Both the position numbers and the translations under genes were made by a program. This document shows positions 1 to 11,752 of a stretch of 64,000 bases of DNA, in pieces. The DNA is from Torreya grandis (taxonomy: Eukaryota; Streptophyta; Pinopsida; Cupressales; Taxaceae): assembly GCA_037957365.1 (NCBI GenBank), contig JARHVA010001740.1, positions 635,001-699,000 on the forward strand. The letters are read 5' to 3'. Each line of letters starts with the position of its first letter. Position 1 is the first letter of the stretch. Below the pieces are notes generated by a model. That model worked only from the letters and a program-made list of their open reading frames with translations, was not told where the DNA came from and ran no database searches.

Positions 1-1330
1 AGCTTTGTATGCTACAATTAATCATTTGGACTTGGAAATAATAATTTTGAGTTTTCCACAAGGATGTTGGCCATTCAATAAGTGTAGGAATGTAGTATGG
101 TCACAAATATAGAATGGTGTTGATTGACCTACACAATTAGATAAATGTTATAATAAATTTAGTTGATCAATACTAATTAAACATGAAAGATAGGGATAAT
201 AAATGATTGCATCTCTTGTTATATTAACATATATTTCATGTTGCATAAAATGGATATTTAACCAGAATTATAATCCAATAGCTATATGTTTCTTATCTTA
301 CTTAAATCGATGTTGCTTTATAAACTATTGTGAATTGAAAAAGATAAATCCTTAATTAATTTGTAAATAACCTCAATGGTGAGATATAAAATAAAGGATC
401 TTATAAGAGAGAATGCCTAAATAATATTTGCATAAAATAATATCTTGAGAATAAGAACATTGTAGTTCATATTATATTTTTGTTGTGATTTATGAAACTT
501 GGAATGGTTGTTTAATGTACAAATTGAGATTATAGAGTAAGGATTATTTTAATTTGAATCTCTTTTAGAAAAGATAAATTGTTGAACATAAGTTGATACA
601 ACTAGTTCTAATAGACTCACTACCTTCATATTTGGAATAATAAGATTATCACTTAAATGTATGCATAGTAAAACAAACAATTCTATATGCAATATTGGAT
701 GTTAAGATGATAAATCCATACACATTAATTTGACATATATGATCATGCAATTGAAAAGGAAATTGTGTTAAGTTTTGGCATTCACACAACTCATCAACAT
801 AAGATTTAAAGATGTTGGCATAAATATAAGTTTTACTCGACTAAGTGAAGAATTCATACAAAAATAAATAATTAGGTATAAGTACAATGCCTTGTTAATT
901 ATGAGAATTATAAGGGATGAAATTAGATATGAATTAAATCCTCATAACTTAATTGGATTTATCACAAAGAGTAAACCAGTGATTCAAATACAAGTAAATC
1001 AAAATGTGATATGGTTGGTTCTCATTAATATATTGAGACTTAGATGACATGTTTTGGGTTTAGTCACACATGCCTTTAGCTTAGATGAGTGTGTTCTAGT
1101 ATGAGTCCATTATAGATTAGGAAACTTGACCCCTTTGATTTAATCCTTTTTACTTTATAAAATCTAAGCCCAAGAAGACCTATTTATAATCTAAGGCATA
1201 TAAATATCTCTTTTGTAAATGGCTCTATCCATTTCCTTTTCTAAATATCATTTATATCTTGTCTTAGGTTGTCCTTTCAAAATTTAGACTTAAGGACATG
1301 ATTTCTTATTTATTTGGTTTAGTCGCATGG
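1..1330. other. Unassigned AT-rich repeat DNA left of element A
   Basis: No open frame above about 60 codons and no domain that I can recognise on either strand. With 11753 onward it is the pre-insertion sequence into which element A jumped. The style (short stop-broken frames, AT-rich) matches decayed transposon DNA elsewhere in the window, but I cannot assign a family. Confidence 0.4.
1326..1330. repeat. Left target site duplication of element A (CATGG)
   Basis: Five bases directly before the TG of the left LTR. The partner at 11748-11752 reads CATGA, four of five identical. Confidence 0.7.
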
Positions 1331-2543
1331 TGATTTAACCTTTTAGGATTTTATTCAAGTAAATCCTAAGTTAGATTAAAGGGATAAGAGGTCTAAATTA
1401 GTTAAATAATATGTAATAATTAACCACTAATTTGTTATAGATTTTGACTTGCTTTGATTTTCTAAAAATAGTAAATAATATGTGAAAATAAAGACTTATC
1501 TAGAAAATGATTATCACAAAAGATTTGGGCTCTAAAAAATGAGTTACAAATAGGTTTGAGTGTCATCAATAGGGTGTTTGGGTTTGATTCTTTACTGAAA
1601 AGTAGCTCTCCACTAGATAGTAATACCATGTTACTCTAATGTCTTGAAATTGGCACTAATGTCCTCTTTTCAAGACTATTCCTATTTTTTGGGAGCACAT
1701 GTGCCTATTTTTTGGGTTCTATTCTTGCACACATGAAATATAGAACTATGTATTATGTCTGGAATATCTGATTTAGTGTACAAACACTAATCCTCCTTGA
1801 AAGTATAAAATGAGCTAAAAATGCGTGTTTATTATTAGGATAGGCTGGATGTCCTCAACACCCTTCTGTGAAGAGATTTTATTACATATTAATACTTCAA
1901 GGATGGATCAAGACTGATTTAGTTCTCCCACATAGTGCTTGGTGTAAGTGCAAATGAATTCTAGAATGATAATGGGCTTGAATTCCTTAAGTGTGCTTGA
2001 GATTGGAAATCTTTAAAATATAGGCTTAGGGTAGCTGTAGATGGTAGTATACAAAATTAGGGTAGAATAGGGATCAATTACCTTAATTTTTCTTAATTTG
2101 TTTTTTATTTGAATAGGCTTTTTACATCTATTTTCCATCTAGTGGATATAGGTCTAATATTCTTATATTTATAGTGATTCATAGCTTGTGTGTATAATAA
2201 AATGTACTTAAGCCAACCTTAAGAGGGGCACACATTTGAAAATATATCTGTTTAAGATAGTTAGGGAAAGGGACACTTGAACCAATTTGGGGACACTAGC
2301 ACCATGTGGCTCTAATGTCCTTAATGTGGCACTAGTGTCTGGTTGGTAGACTACTGGGCACATTGGGTTAGGATCTAGGAAAGCTATTCTAGGACTGTGT
2401 TTGAGCTAACAAAAGATGTATATGGTCTACAAAATGAGTGGAAAAGTGTGATAAATGATATAGGATAGGTCTAGGGATAAGTTAAGAATAGTAAGTCTCA
2501 AGCAACACTCTTAGCATCCAAATAACACTTTTAGGTGATTACA
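1331..2543 (-). repeat. 3' LTR of element A
   Basis: Aligns along its full length with 10536-11747. Begins TGATTTAACC and ends GGTGATTACA on the plus strand, so on the element strand it starts TGTAATCACC and ends GGTTAAATCA (TG...CA). A repeated word around CACTAGTGTC / GGCACTAGTG occurs several times in the LTR. Confidence 0.9.
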
Positions 2544-2554
2544 TTCCCTCCTAT
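2544..2554 (-). other. Polypurine tract of element A
   Basis: On the minus strand ATAGGAGGGAA lies directly against the TG that opens the 3' LTR. This is the primer for plus-strand DNA synthesis in LTR retrotransposons, and its place fixes both the LTR border and the orientation. Confidence 0.85.
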
Positions 2555-5250
2555 ATGCTAGAAATGTAGAAAATCAAAATGACTACAATAAAGGAAAAAC
2601 AAGCATACCTAGAGTTACCTAGGAAGTGAAGCATGTGTAGCTAAGTCTAACTATTTGAGTCTGGGTCTATGTATGTGAAACAGGATCCAAAGTAATGACC
2701 TGTAATGAAACACGCAAAAATCAGTCCTTACTTAAGAGATTATCAAAAGTAAAAGACTATGTTGAATAAAGTAATTGAGTAAAGTTGAGTAAAGAGATAG
2801 GAAAGAGGAAAATAATGGATACACCTCATTGGGTATGCAAACTAATGCATGGACCTAGTGACAACCTATGTGTGTGAGTGTACATAGTGATCAAATCACT
2901 AGATAGCTTGGACTGAGCTAATAACTTGCTCAATCCTCAAATGTGGGTGGTTTAATAACTCAATCTAGTTTTGACTCCATCATTTCCCACCCTTGCTCAA
3001 TGGATCATGATCTATGAATAACTTGGGTAAGACTAGAAGTCTATCTAACCCTCTCACATGGGTGGCTTAAGAACTCAAGTAAGCTATGAATCCATCATTC
3101 CTCACTCATGTGAAGTAGATGCATCTAAAACTAAACTATGTAAAGTGATAAACATATCTAATTTAGTATATCTAACTATGTATGTTAGATTTACAACCAT
3201 TGGGGTACATTAGGTGGTTCTGGGCCACTTAGGAACACCAACCATTACATATGGAGTAAGGCATGAAACTAGTGATAACATGGAATTTGATATCAAGTGC
3301 ATACAATGTATAAAATGGTATGGAATTTGCCATTCCATTTGTTCAGCTCATGTGTAACTGAGCATAGGGAAACTATGTGCTATGTACATGTCCCAATTTA
3401 ATATCTAAGTATAGTGATTATAGACTGAGTATGTAATACTTGTATCTATATATCTAAACTAAATGTGGGAGTGGTCATGTCATGCATGATGTGCCCAAAT
3501 CTAAGTAACTAATATTAGTCTAAGTTGAAATGAGTGTATTTAATCAAAATCTAAATAGAAATGTCAACCCTATAACTATGTCTATGAAAATTTGTACTAT
3601 ACCTAGTGTATTGTTCTAGATAATCTAGACTACCCTAAAACTAGGGCTATTGGATAGTAGCACCATGTACTAGGTAGTAGCACCCTGTGGCACTAGTTCC
3701 TTAATCTAGGTGATAATAACTATCTAGTTTGAAATTTGTGTGACTAAAATACTTTTTGAGTCCCTATTTTTTCATGTGTCTGACTTGTGTTTGATTTTTA
3801 AAACTAAGCCTGTCTAATAAAAATAATCTATGAATAGTAATGTAGGAGTCTAATCTCTATGAAAAACCCCTACGAATGCCCCCTATTTTCAGGGTAGTTG
3901 TATAACTTGTTTAAGAACCATCTTCAAAATAATTATCTCTACAAAATGTGTTATCCAGAGAATATATATGATAGCTACATGTCAATCCAATATAATGTGC
4001 AAACATAACATCAAAATGTAAAATAATATGAGCATAAGTATGTAGTGTAATATGTATGTTGCAATAAAACATTACACAAGGGTGTTAAGATAGATGTAAT
4101 GAATGTGTATGATAGTAAATTTGAGTAGATACCTAGAGGGATGGGCCATGATTTCCATCACAGTACCCAAGTAGGAAGGGTAGATGTATGAAGTCCATGG
4201 CGGCATAAAAAATTGGTGTGTGTAACAAGCAAATAAAAGTGTCAATGGTGAAGACACATATAAGAAATCATACATATAAAACACATGAGGTACATAAAAG
4301 TAGGCCAAGAGGCCAAAATACAAGGGACATGGGCACATGTCACTAAATCTAAGAATAGAAGACATACAAAGACATATTCAAATTTACACATATGCAAGTA
4401 ACAAGTAATTTGATTAGATCCACATAGAAGGAAATGTTCAAATGCCTACATATACAATCAAGAAATCACACATAAGGGACATGGGCACATGTCCAAGGCA
4501 TACAAACATAGAAGTGGCATAGATCTAAAGAGAAATGGCATATCTAAATTCCCTCAAATAGAATAACAATAGGAAACACAATCAAGTCTAAACTAGGAAA
4601 GCTAGAAATGAAAGCATCTATAACTATGTAGTACAAATCTATGTAAATTCTAAGATATACATATACTAAGTGTAAACTAGTGATAGTCAATAAAAAATCT
4701 GAGCAATGAGTAGAAATGATCACTATCAAGATATATCATTGTATAAACTAGAATGTTTAGAATTTAAGGATAGAACTTGGTATTAATAACTATATATGAG
4801 ATCCCCCCGAGTGGGAGGATATAACAAATGAATAAACATGGATTAATTTATATGCCCTCAGTGGCTAGATGATAGAAAGTCTAGATCAATGCAGTTGATT
4901 GAATTCATGTATGTAATCTACAAGCACTCGACAAGAATATATGAATCATCTATTCTATGATAAAACTGACTATACTAAGATAGCTAGGATATGTAATATC
5001 TGGCAAGTAGTAGAAATGTAAACATAACAATGCATATAATCTATAGATTTCTTGTTTTCTAAGTAATATTTGCATGTTTTTATCTTTTGATATGTTATAT
5101 TATTTTTTTATTTGATGGATATAAGCTATGTACAAGTAAATGAAAATTAACTATGTAAAAGGAATAAGAAAGAAAGAAGGTATGTACAAGTAAAATAACA
5201 ATGAATATTGCATTATTTATATGTAGAATCCTCTTAAATGCATGATGTTC
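2555..5250 (-). other. Long 3' region of element A with local repeats
   Basis: About 2.7 kb between integrase and the polypurine tract with no recognised domain. A segment containing GGGTGGTTTAATAACTCAA near 2945 recurs as GGGTGGCTTAAGAACTCAA near 3060, about 120 bp apart. The word GGGACATGGGCACATGTC recurs near 4324 and 4479. It contains the palindromic arms GACATG and CATGTC. Minus-strand frames at 4072-4365 (97 codons) and 4544-4729 (61 codons) resemble nothing I know and are probably chance. Long, repeat-bearing 3' untranslated regions are typical of Tat-lineage elements. Confidence 0.6.
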
Positions 5251-5459
5251 AATGGATTTTTTATTGCCCTACCATCGAGTGAAGCTAGATGATATACTTT
5301 CAGGCCAAGATTTTCTATGATGATGTATGATCCAAGCCAATTTGGTTTAAAATTTCCATTATTCTTATCATTGGCATTGACATTTATGAGATTTTATTTT
5401 AATAGAAGATAATTGATTTCAAATTCCATTTTGTGGACTCTATTATTGTAGGTTATCTA

Positions 5460-6300
5460 GATTCACTTCCGATAAGCTTTGAGATGTTCTACAACTTGGA
5501 TACATGTGTGATATACCTATTCTAGTTCATGGAGTTGTCACTCTTTATACTGATCATCTATGATGAGTCCTTTTAAATATACCTGTAAAGAAGGGATTTA
5601 TAATTCCAATGGGATAACAGATTTTATACCATATACAAGTGAATAAGGAGTAGCTCCTGTTGGTGTACGTATGTTGGTGCAGTAAGCCCAAAGTGGATAG
5701 ACAATTTGATTGTGCTAGTCATTGCTAAATTTGGTAATTATTTTTCTAAAAATATTATTGGTTGTCTTGTTTCATTGCCTTTACTTGACCATTACCTTGT
5801 GGGTAGTATGGTGTAGAGAATGTGTGATAGATTTTATATTTGGAACATAAATTTTTCACTATTTTATTCTTTAAAGAGGTTCCATTATTTATAATTATGG
5901 ATGCTGGGAGACCGAAGCAGGAAATAATATTGGTCATGAGATATTGGTAAATATCATCCCCCCTTGTTGATTGAATGGGATGGCTTTTTCCCACTTTTTA
6001 AAATATTTTTTAGTTGTGATGATGAATTTATGGCCCCTTAAAAATTATAGGTTTATCTTATTGATCAAATTGAAGCCCCATAACATGATATGCCATGGGG
6101 ATATGATAGGTTGAAGCTACTATGAAGGTACATGGTACAAGTTACCATGTCATTGACATTTGTCACATAATTTTTCATACTCCTAACATTCTTGTTCCAT
6201 GATTGGACAATAGTAACCTTATCTGAGTAACTTGTGTGACATTTACTTACCACTTAAATGACCACCACATTCACTATCATGTATTTTATTGAATAACCAA
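5460..6300 (-). pseudogene. Ty3/gypsy integrase remnant (element A)
   Basis: Inserts element cDNA into chromosomes. Read on the minus strand over several frames: HHCC zinc-finger start ECGGHLSGK near 6260-6240 and its CDKC half near 6175. The core follows: WGFNLINKIN where WGxDxIGKIN is usual, then INNGTSLKN for the DNGT motif, then STPYYPQGNGQVKAMK for PQGNGQxE. A C-terminal piece reads RTPTGATPYSLVYG. All three catalytic acids are changed: Asp to Asn, Asp to Asn, Glu to Lys. Stops and at least two frame changes also break it. The longest open piece is 5755-5994. Family assignment is secure; activity is excluded. Confidence 0.9.
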
Positions 6301-6639
6301 TTTAGCTTTCTTAGTTGTTAAACATCAGACTAAGTGTCTATCAAAAGATATCTTAAATAAATCACTACCAATGATGACATATCAAAGAGAGTTTTGATGT
6401 ATTTTATGCTTTTCATTCTTTGTAAAACTATCTGGTGTGATAGTTTTATTAAAAAATTTGTATATGTTAGAGAACCATTCTAATGGTGTCAGTGTGGTAA
6501 TTAAGATCGTCAGAGTGATAAGATCCACATGGGACACTGACATATATTTTAATCATTTAATTGTAAATAGATCTTGTTCTTCATCTATATCAATGGGGAT
6601 CAATGATAAGCACTTTCCATTACATTATCATGATGGTTG

Positions 6640-6990
6640 TCTTTGCTTGGGATGCTTTTGATAGATAAATGATAAAAATAAGCTTATAGACATTGAACCA
6701 TATTCTTATAAGGAATAAGATGTTCTTCTTTTATTTGGTAAACATATGTGACTTTATTAATAATTAATTGGGAGTCCCTATAAACTTTTATTGATTTTAT
6801 CTTGAGAGCTTGAGCTACTTGAAGGCCTAAGATGAGAGTTTCATACTCTATGATAATATTAGTGCATGAAAAACTAAGTTAGTATGCGAGAGGTATTGTG
6901 TGTCTTAGGGGATAGACGAAAATAATGCTAATGCCAAAACCAGATGCACATCTAGAACCATCAAAGAACATTATCCATATATCTACAATG
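6640..6990 (-). pseudogene. RNase H remnant (element A)
   Basis: Degrades the RNA strand of the RNA-DNA hybrid in reverse transcription. The minus strand reads MFFDGSR (first catalytic Asp), then IIIEYETLILGL (catalytic Glu in the NxAEYEA-type motif), then RDSQLIINKV (third Asp), then Y-QIKEEHLIPYKNM. The acidic residues I can see survive, unlike those of the RT and integrase beside it. One in-frame stop follows the first motif, and the first and last parts lie in different frames. Confidence 0.85.
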
Positions 6991-7299
6991 GTAGTATATG
7001 CTATGAAATCATCGTTAATAGGATTTATATCTAGTAATGGAGCTGTTGCTAATTGGTCTTAAATTATTTGACCTTTTACCAATTTTTCTAATATGATTTT
7101 GAGGTCAAATTCTATAAGTAACATAACCCATTTTTTAATACACACTAAAATATGTGGTTTTGAGATGAGGAATTTTAAAGGATGGACTTTCGTAATGATA
7201 TATGCCTTATTGTTAATCATGCAGTGAAGAAGTTTTTGAGTAGTAAATACAAGTGATAAGAAAAGTTTTTCAATTACTAGATAAATTTTCTTATATTCA

Positions 7300-8480
7300 A
7301 CTAGTGTACGATTGATGTAGTAATTGATCTTTCTTTATGATGATCATCATACTATGCTAAGAGTGTTCCCTATGCATGATCTATCACTGAAAGGTAAAGT
7401 AAAAGTGGTTTACCAGGTATAGGTGGTACCAAGATAGGAGGGTTGAGTAAGTATTGATTAAGTGTATTAAATCTCTCTTGACATGTGATGTCCCACTCTA
7501 ATTTCACATATTTTGGTAAGTATTTTGGTGAATGATTGGGTTTTATCTGTGAGTTGTGCCATGAAACAATGAATTACCTAAATTTTCTCTGAGAGGGACC
7601 AAAGTTATTTCAGATTAGTAACAGGCATATCCATGATTATTTTTACCTTCTTAGAGTCAAATTCTATACCACATTGAGATATAATGAAACCCAAAAGTTT
7701 CCACAAGGAAACTCAAAAGACACATTTCTTAGGGTTGAGATAAACAATGTTTTTTCTGAGTCTTTTGAAAATTTATCATAAATTGATTGCTTGATGTTGT
7801 CACTCTTTTGAATTTATCAATAAATCATTGACATAATCTTTGACTATCTTATGAATGAGGTCATGAAATATATGTGTCATAGTGCATTGGAAAGTTGTAC
7901 ATGCAATTTTTAGTTCAAATGACATGACTATATAGCAAAAAATGACCTATGGTACGGTGAAAGAAGTCTTTTCTTGATCTTCTTCATCAATCTTGATTTG
8001 ATTATACCTGATGAAACCATCCATAAAGGAAAGCATCTTGTAACCAGTTATGGAATTACATATCATATCAATGTTTGGTAAAGGAAAGTCATCTTTAGGG
8101 CATGATTTGTTGAGGTCTCTAGAATCACAAAAAACATCATATTTTTTCATTAGGTTTTATAATAGGAAAAATATTGACAACCAACTATGGATGAGTGAGT
8201 GGTCAAATGAAGCCAACATCTAAAAACCATTGGATCTCATCCTTGATAAGGAGAGACAATTTAGGATGCACTTTATGACCTTTTGTTTTAATGGCTTGGA
8301 ATTAGGACATAATTTTATTATGTGTATTAAAATTGAGGGATCAATTCTAGACATATCATAATAAGTCCATGCAATTACTTAAATAAAATTGGTTAAAATT
8401 TTATGAATATTTGTGTCTTTTGATTCATGTAAGGTGATAACCAATAGTATGATGTGAGGATCAATTATGGTGCCATAATT
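7300..8480 (-). pseudogene. Reverse transcriptase remnant (element A)
   Basis: Copies element RNA into DNA. The best open piece (7947-8150) carries SRDLNKSCPKDDFPLPNIDM and then MLSFMDGFIRYNQIKI, the fingers and palm motifs of Ty3/gypsy RT. Further on, at 7824-7835, the active-site box reads YVND instead of YVDD (GAT to AAT), which removes a catalytic Asp. Stops and a frameshift separate the blocks. Upstream, between protease and RT, 8500-8860 is an open linker (114 codons) of the kind seen before RT in this lineage. The piece 6990-7300 is thumb/connection sequence without clear motifs. Confidence 0.9.
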
Positions 8481-8513
8481 AAATTTAAATATTTCTTCAT
8501 TAAGCAACGTAGA

Positions 8514-8858
8514 TCAATTCAAAGTATATGGTGTTGTAGGGATTGTATCATCTATGTTAGGTAACGTAATATATAAATAATCTAAATGCTCACCAAAGTA
8601 TGTTTGGGCACTTGTGCAATGAGGAAAATTATTCTTATGATATAAGTAAGGGAGATATTGACATGCACCCAAAAATTCTAAGAGAGCCTCATCATTAGCA
8701 AACTCATTAAGAATTGATAGATCTAGAGAAAATATATCATCAATGAGATTAGGGTAGATAACTAAAAGTGTATAAACATGATTCAATGTATCAAATAACT
8801 CATGGAATAGGTGGACACAACATGATATGTTGAGAAGCATTGTGAGAGGATATGGCAC
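8514..8858 (-). pseudogene. Protease-RT linker of element A
   Basis: An open minus-strand frame of 114 codons with no domain name that I know. Its segment NDEALLEFLGACQYLPYLY corresponds to NDESLLECLGEYEDVPSLY at about 38485-38555 in element B, so it is real coding sequence shared by both elements and not a chance frame. It lies between the protease and RT in both. Confidence 0.7.
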
Positions 8859-9019
8859 TCGATGAATCCTTTATATATCTAAGTCCTTATATACCATGTT
8901 GATCATATGATTTAATGAGATTTATGATTCACTTCTCATGTTTACCAAGGCCCTGTGCTATGTAGTCTACCTTCTACAAATATCATAATGCTAAAAGTAA
9001 ATTGAACTTATTCCCTTAC

Positions 9020-9520
9020 ATACTGAAAATAACTAGGGGAATTATATGCATATTTTGAATTATATATTGGGGTGGTGTAGTATCAAAATCCATGTGAGGA
9101 ATATAATTATGTGAAAGATCTATATGTTGATAGTAATTAAATGGATTTTTATCCATAGAACATGTATATATATGAAATTTGTATATAAATTTTAAATATG
9201 CATGTAATGTTGATGGAACCATGTGTATAGTAGGAATCTATGGTCTCCCAAGTAACAGATTGTAATTTAGATCATTAGGCATAAATTGGCATGTTGTAGG
9301 CAGTGTTCTGGATTTGAGGGTAAGGTTTAATGTGATTTTACCAAAACTTTGTGTGGAATATTATCAATCTTAGATGCTCATATCAGAAAGATCTAAAACT
9401 ATAACATGCATATTCATATGATGTAGAAAAGATATGTTATAGATATTCAACCCTAATTTACTATCAATGAGAACACATTTAACACATACCTAATTAATTT
9501 GTAAAGAAATATAGAAAGGT
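9020..9520 (-). pseudogene. Aspartic protease remnant (element A)
   Basis: Processes the Gag-Pol polyprotein. The minus strand shows CVLIDSKLGLNIYN near 9480-9440, matching the VLVDNGSxLN active-site block with the Gly lost. Then comes YNLLLGRP followed by a stop where Trp stood (TGG to TAG), then MVPSTLHAYLKFIYK, the conserved end of this protease family. The same block is present in element B at 24190-24510. Confidence 0.85.
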
Positions 9521-10510
9521 ATATGTAAATATATGATGTGTTGAGGTGTAAGGTCCTCTCTCTTGAAATAAATATGTTATTTTATCCATTTCATAATATT
9601 GATAATAGAAGCAATATAGGTGGGCTCAAATGTGCAAGGTACCTAAGTATCACAAAGTGCCACATATAAAATATCTTTGTATGTGATGGAGTGATTTATA
9701 ATCTCTAACATGGAAATTTTACTTGAAGGATTACTTATTTGATATATAAATCTATAGCCATTGGTATTGCAAAGCTGCCAAGCTTTAAGACCATATGAGG
9801 ACATCATAACCTAAACCATACGATCTACTAAGAGTGTAGAGATAATAGTAGATGTGGGATGTTGGATATATGTTTGTGATAAAGAATAAGGATGGATAAT
9901 TGAGACCAATATGTTTTGATATGTCTAATAATGATAGAAAATGAATCAAAATGGACCAAAGAGAATAATGCATCTAAGGGAGATTTGTTGATTTTAGGTA
10001 GTATAATTTTAGTATTTGTTGTAATAAGCTATCTATGTGATTAAAGAATAATGTCTTAATTTTATTTCACATAGGAGAGATATGCATGTGAAAGAAATAA
10101 TGAAACATTAAAGCCATTTTAGTTCATATGAAGCATCATGTACACATGTATCTATGTCAATTTTGAGTCTATTCCAAATTAGGGGAAACAAGCATGCAAA
10201 TGAAAGTTGTAAACATTGCAACAAAATGTGATTAATTTCTTTTGAAATTATAATCATGATTATACAAATTAGAAGATATGTGAATTTTAAATCTAAATTC
10301 TATAAATGTAGACCCTAGGGTTAGGTAGTGCTAGGGTTTTGAATTTGGGTAAGTTAACCAAATATTTAATTTAATTTTAAATAAATGAAAACCTAATGTG
10401 GTATTGATTAAATTGGCTAGGTTATGCAAAAAAATAGGGATTTATAACCCTAATTTAGTGATTTTTTTGTAAAAGGTAAACCCTCGATAAAACTAGGGTT
10501 TTAATAAATA
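9520..10510 (-). pseudogene. Gag / Gag-protease junction remnant (element A)
   Basis: A recognisable stretch at about 9680-9590 reads TYKDILYVALCDT, stop, VPCTFEPTYIASIIN, the segment that precedes the protease in this lineage and matches element B near 24010-24090. The part nearest the 5' LTR (about 9785-10510) should be gag proper but is too decayed to recognise; the open piece 9785-9973 matches nothing I know. Confidence 0.6.
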
Positions 10511-10511
10511 T

Positions 10512-10533
10512 ACGAAGTAAGTTGGGTTCACCA
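10512..10533 (-). other. Candidate primer binding site of element A
   Basis: On the element strand the LTR ends AAATCA, followed by TT and then TGGTGAACCCAAC. The TGG two bases after the LTR is the expected complement of a tRNA CCA end. The CCCAAC that follows could come from a tRNA-Lys type site (TGGCGCCCAAC), but the match is imperfect. Confidence 0.4.
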
Positions 10534-10535
10534 AA

Positions 10536-11747
10536 TGATTTAAACTTTTAGATTTTTAACCAAGTAAATTCTAAGTTAGATTAAAGGGATGAGATGTCTA
10601 AATTAGTTAAATAATATGCAATAATTAACCACTGATTTATTATATATTTTGAATTGCTTTGATTTTGTAAAAATTGTAAATAATATGTGTAAATAGAGAC
10701 TTATATGGAAAATGACTATCATAAAAGTTTTGGGTTCTAAAAACTGAGTTACAATCAAGTTTGAGTGTCATCAATAGGGTCTTTGGGTTTGATTCTTCAC
10801 TAGACATTAGCACCCCATGAGGAAAGTAGTGCCATACTACTAAAGTGTCCTAAAAATGGTTTTAGTGTCCTATTTATAGGACTATTCTTATTTTGTGGGA
10901 ACACCTACACCTATGTTTTTGGGTTCTATTCCAACACACATGAAATCTAGAACTTTGTATTGTGCTTGAAATATATGATTTAGTGTGCAAACCCTAATCC
11001 TCCTTGCAAGTATGACATGAGCTAAAAATTTGTGTTCATTAGTAGGATAAGATGGAAATTATCAACACCTTGATGTGAAGAGAGTTTCCTACACAACAAT
11101 ACTCTAAGGAGGGATCAATCCAAATGTAGTTCTCCCACTTAGTGCTTGGTGTATGTGCAAGTGAATTCTAGAATTATAGTGGTGTTGAATGCCTTTAGTG
11201 TACTTGAGATTAGAAATATTTTAAATATGGGCTTAGGGAAACTATAGATGGTAGTATGAAAAAATAGGGAAAAATATGGATCAATTACCTTAAATTTTCT
11301 CAACTTATTTCTTATTTGAATAGGATTTTTACATCTATTTTCCATCTAGTGGATATAGGTCTAATAGTCTTGTATTTATAGTGATCTATAGCTTGTGTAG
11401 ATAATAAAATGACTTAGGCAAATCTTAAGAGGGTAACATGTTTGAAAATATATTCATTCAGGAGATTTAGGGAAAATGACACTAGCACTAAGTTGGGTAT
11501 ACTAACGCCATGTGGTTATAATATCCTTAATGTGGCACTAGTGTCTAATTGGTAGACTATTGGGCACACTAGATTGGGATCTAAGAATGTTGTTCTGGGA
11601 CTATTTGAGATTACATAAGATGTTTATGGTCTACATAATTAATGTAAAAGTGGGATAAAGGCTCTAGGATAGGTCTAGGGATAAGTTGGGAATAGCTTAT
11701 CTCAAGCAACACTCTTAGCATCTAAATACCACTCTTAGGTGATTACA
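10536..11747 (-). repeat. 5' LTR of element A
   Basis: Partner of 1331-2543; same termini (TGATTTAAAC ... GGTGATTACA on the plus strand). Similarity stops sharply at both ends. It should hold the element promoter, but I see no TATA box that I would defend. Confidence 0.9.
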
Positions 11748-11752
11748 CATGA
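11748..11752. repeat. Right target site duplication of element A (CATGA)
   Basis: Directly after the CA end of the right LTR; pairs with CATGG at 1326-1330 with one mismatch. Confidence 0.7.

Larger units (their letters stand above)
1331..11747 (-). mobile_element. Element A: complete, degenerate Ty3/gypsy LTR retrotransposon (Tat-like)
   Basis: A 10.4 kb element reading right to left. Two 1.2 kb LTRs align end to end: 1331-2543 and 10536-11747, both TG...CA on the plus strand. Flanking 5-mers are CATGG (1326-1330) and CATGA (11748-11752), a target duplication with one change. On the minus strand the order is 5' LTR, gag-protease, RT, RNase H, integrase, long 3' region, polypurine tract, 3' LTR, which is the Ty3/gypsy order (integrase last). 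The long stretch between integrase and 3' LTR suits the Tat lineage. Every coding domain is broken by stops and frameshifts, so the element is dead. LTR divergence looks like roughly 15 percent by eye, implying an old insertion. Confidence 0.9.

Noticed and set aside
4072..4365. 97-codon minus-strand frame as a gene
   Set aside because: Lies in the 3' region of a dead retrotransposon, low-complexity aromatic composition, no motif and no counterpart.
6437..6661. 74-codon plus-strand frame
   Set aside because: Overlaps and opposes the better supported RNase H/integrase remnant of element A.
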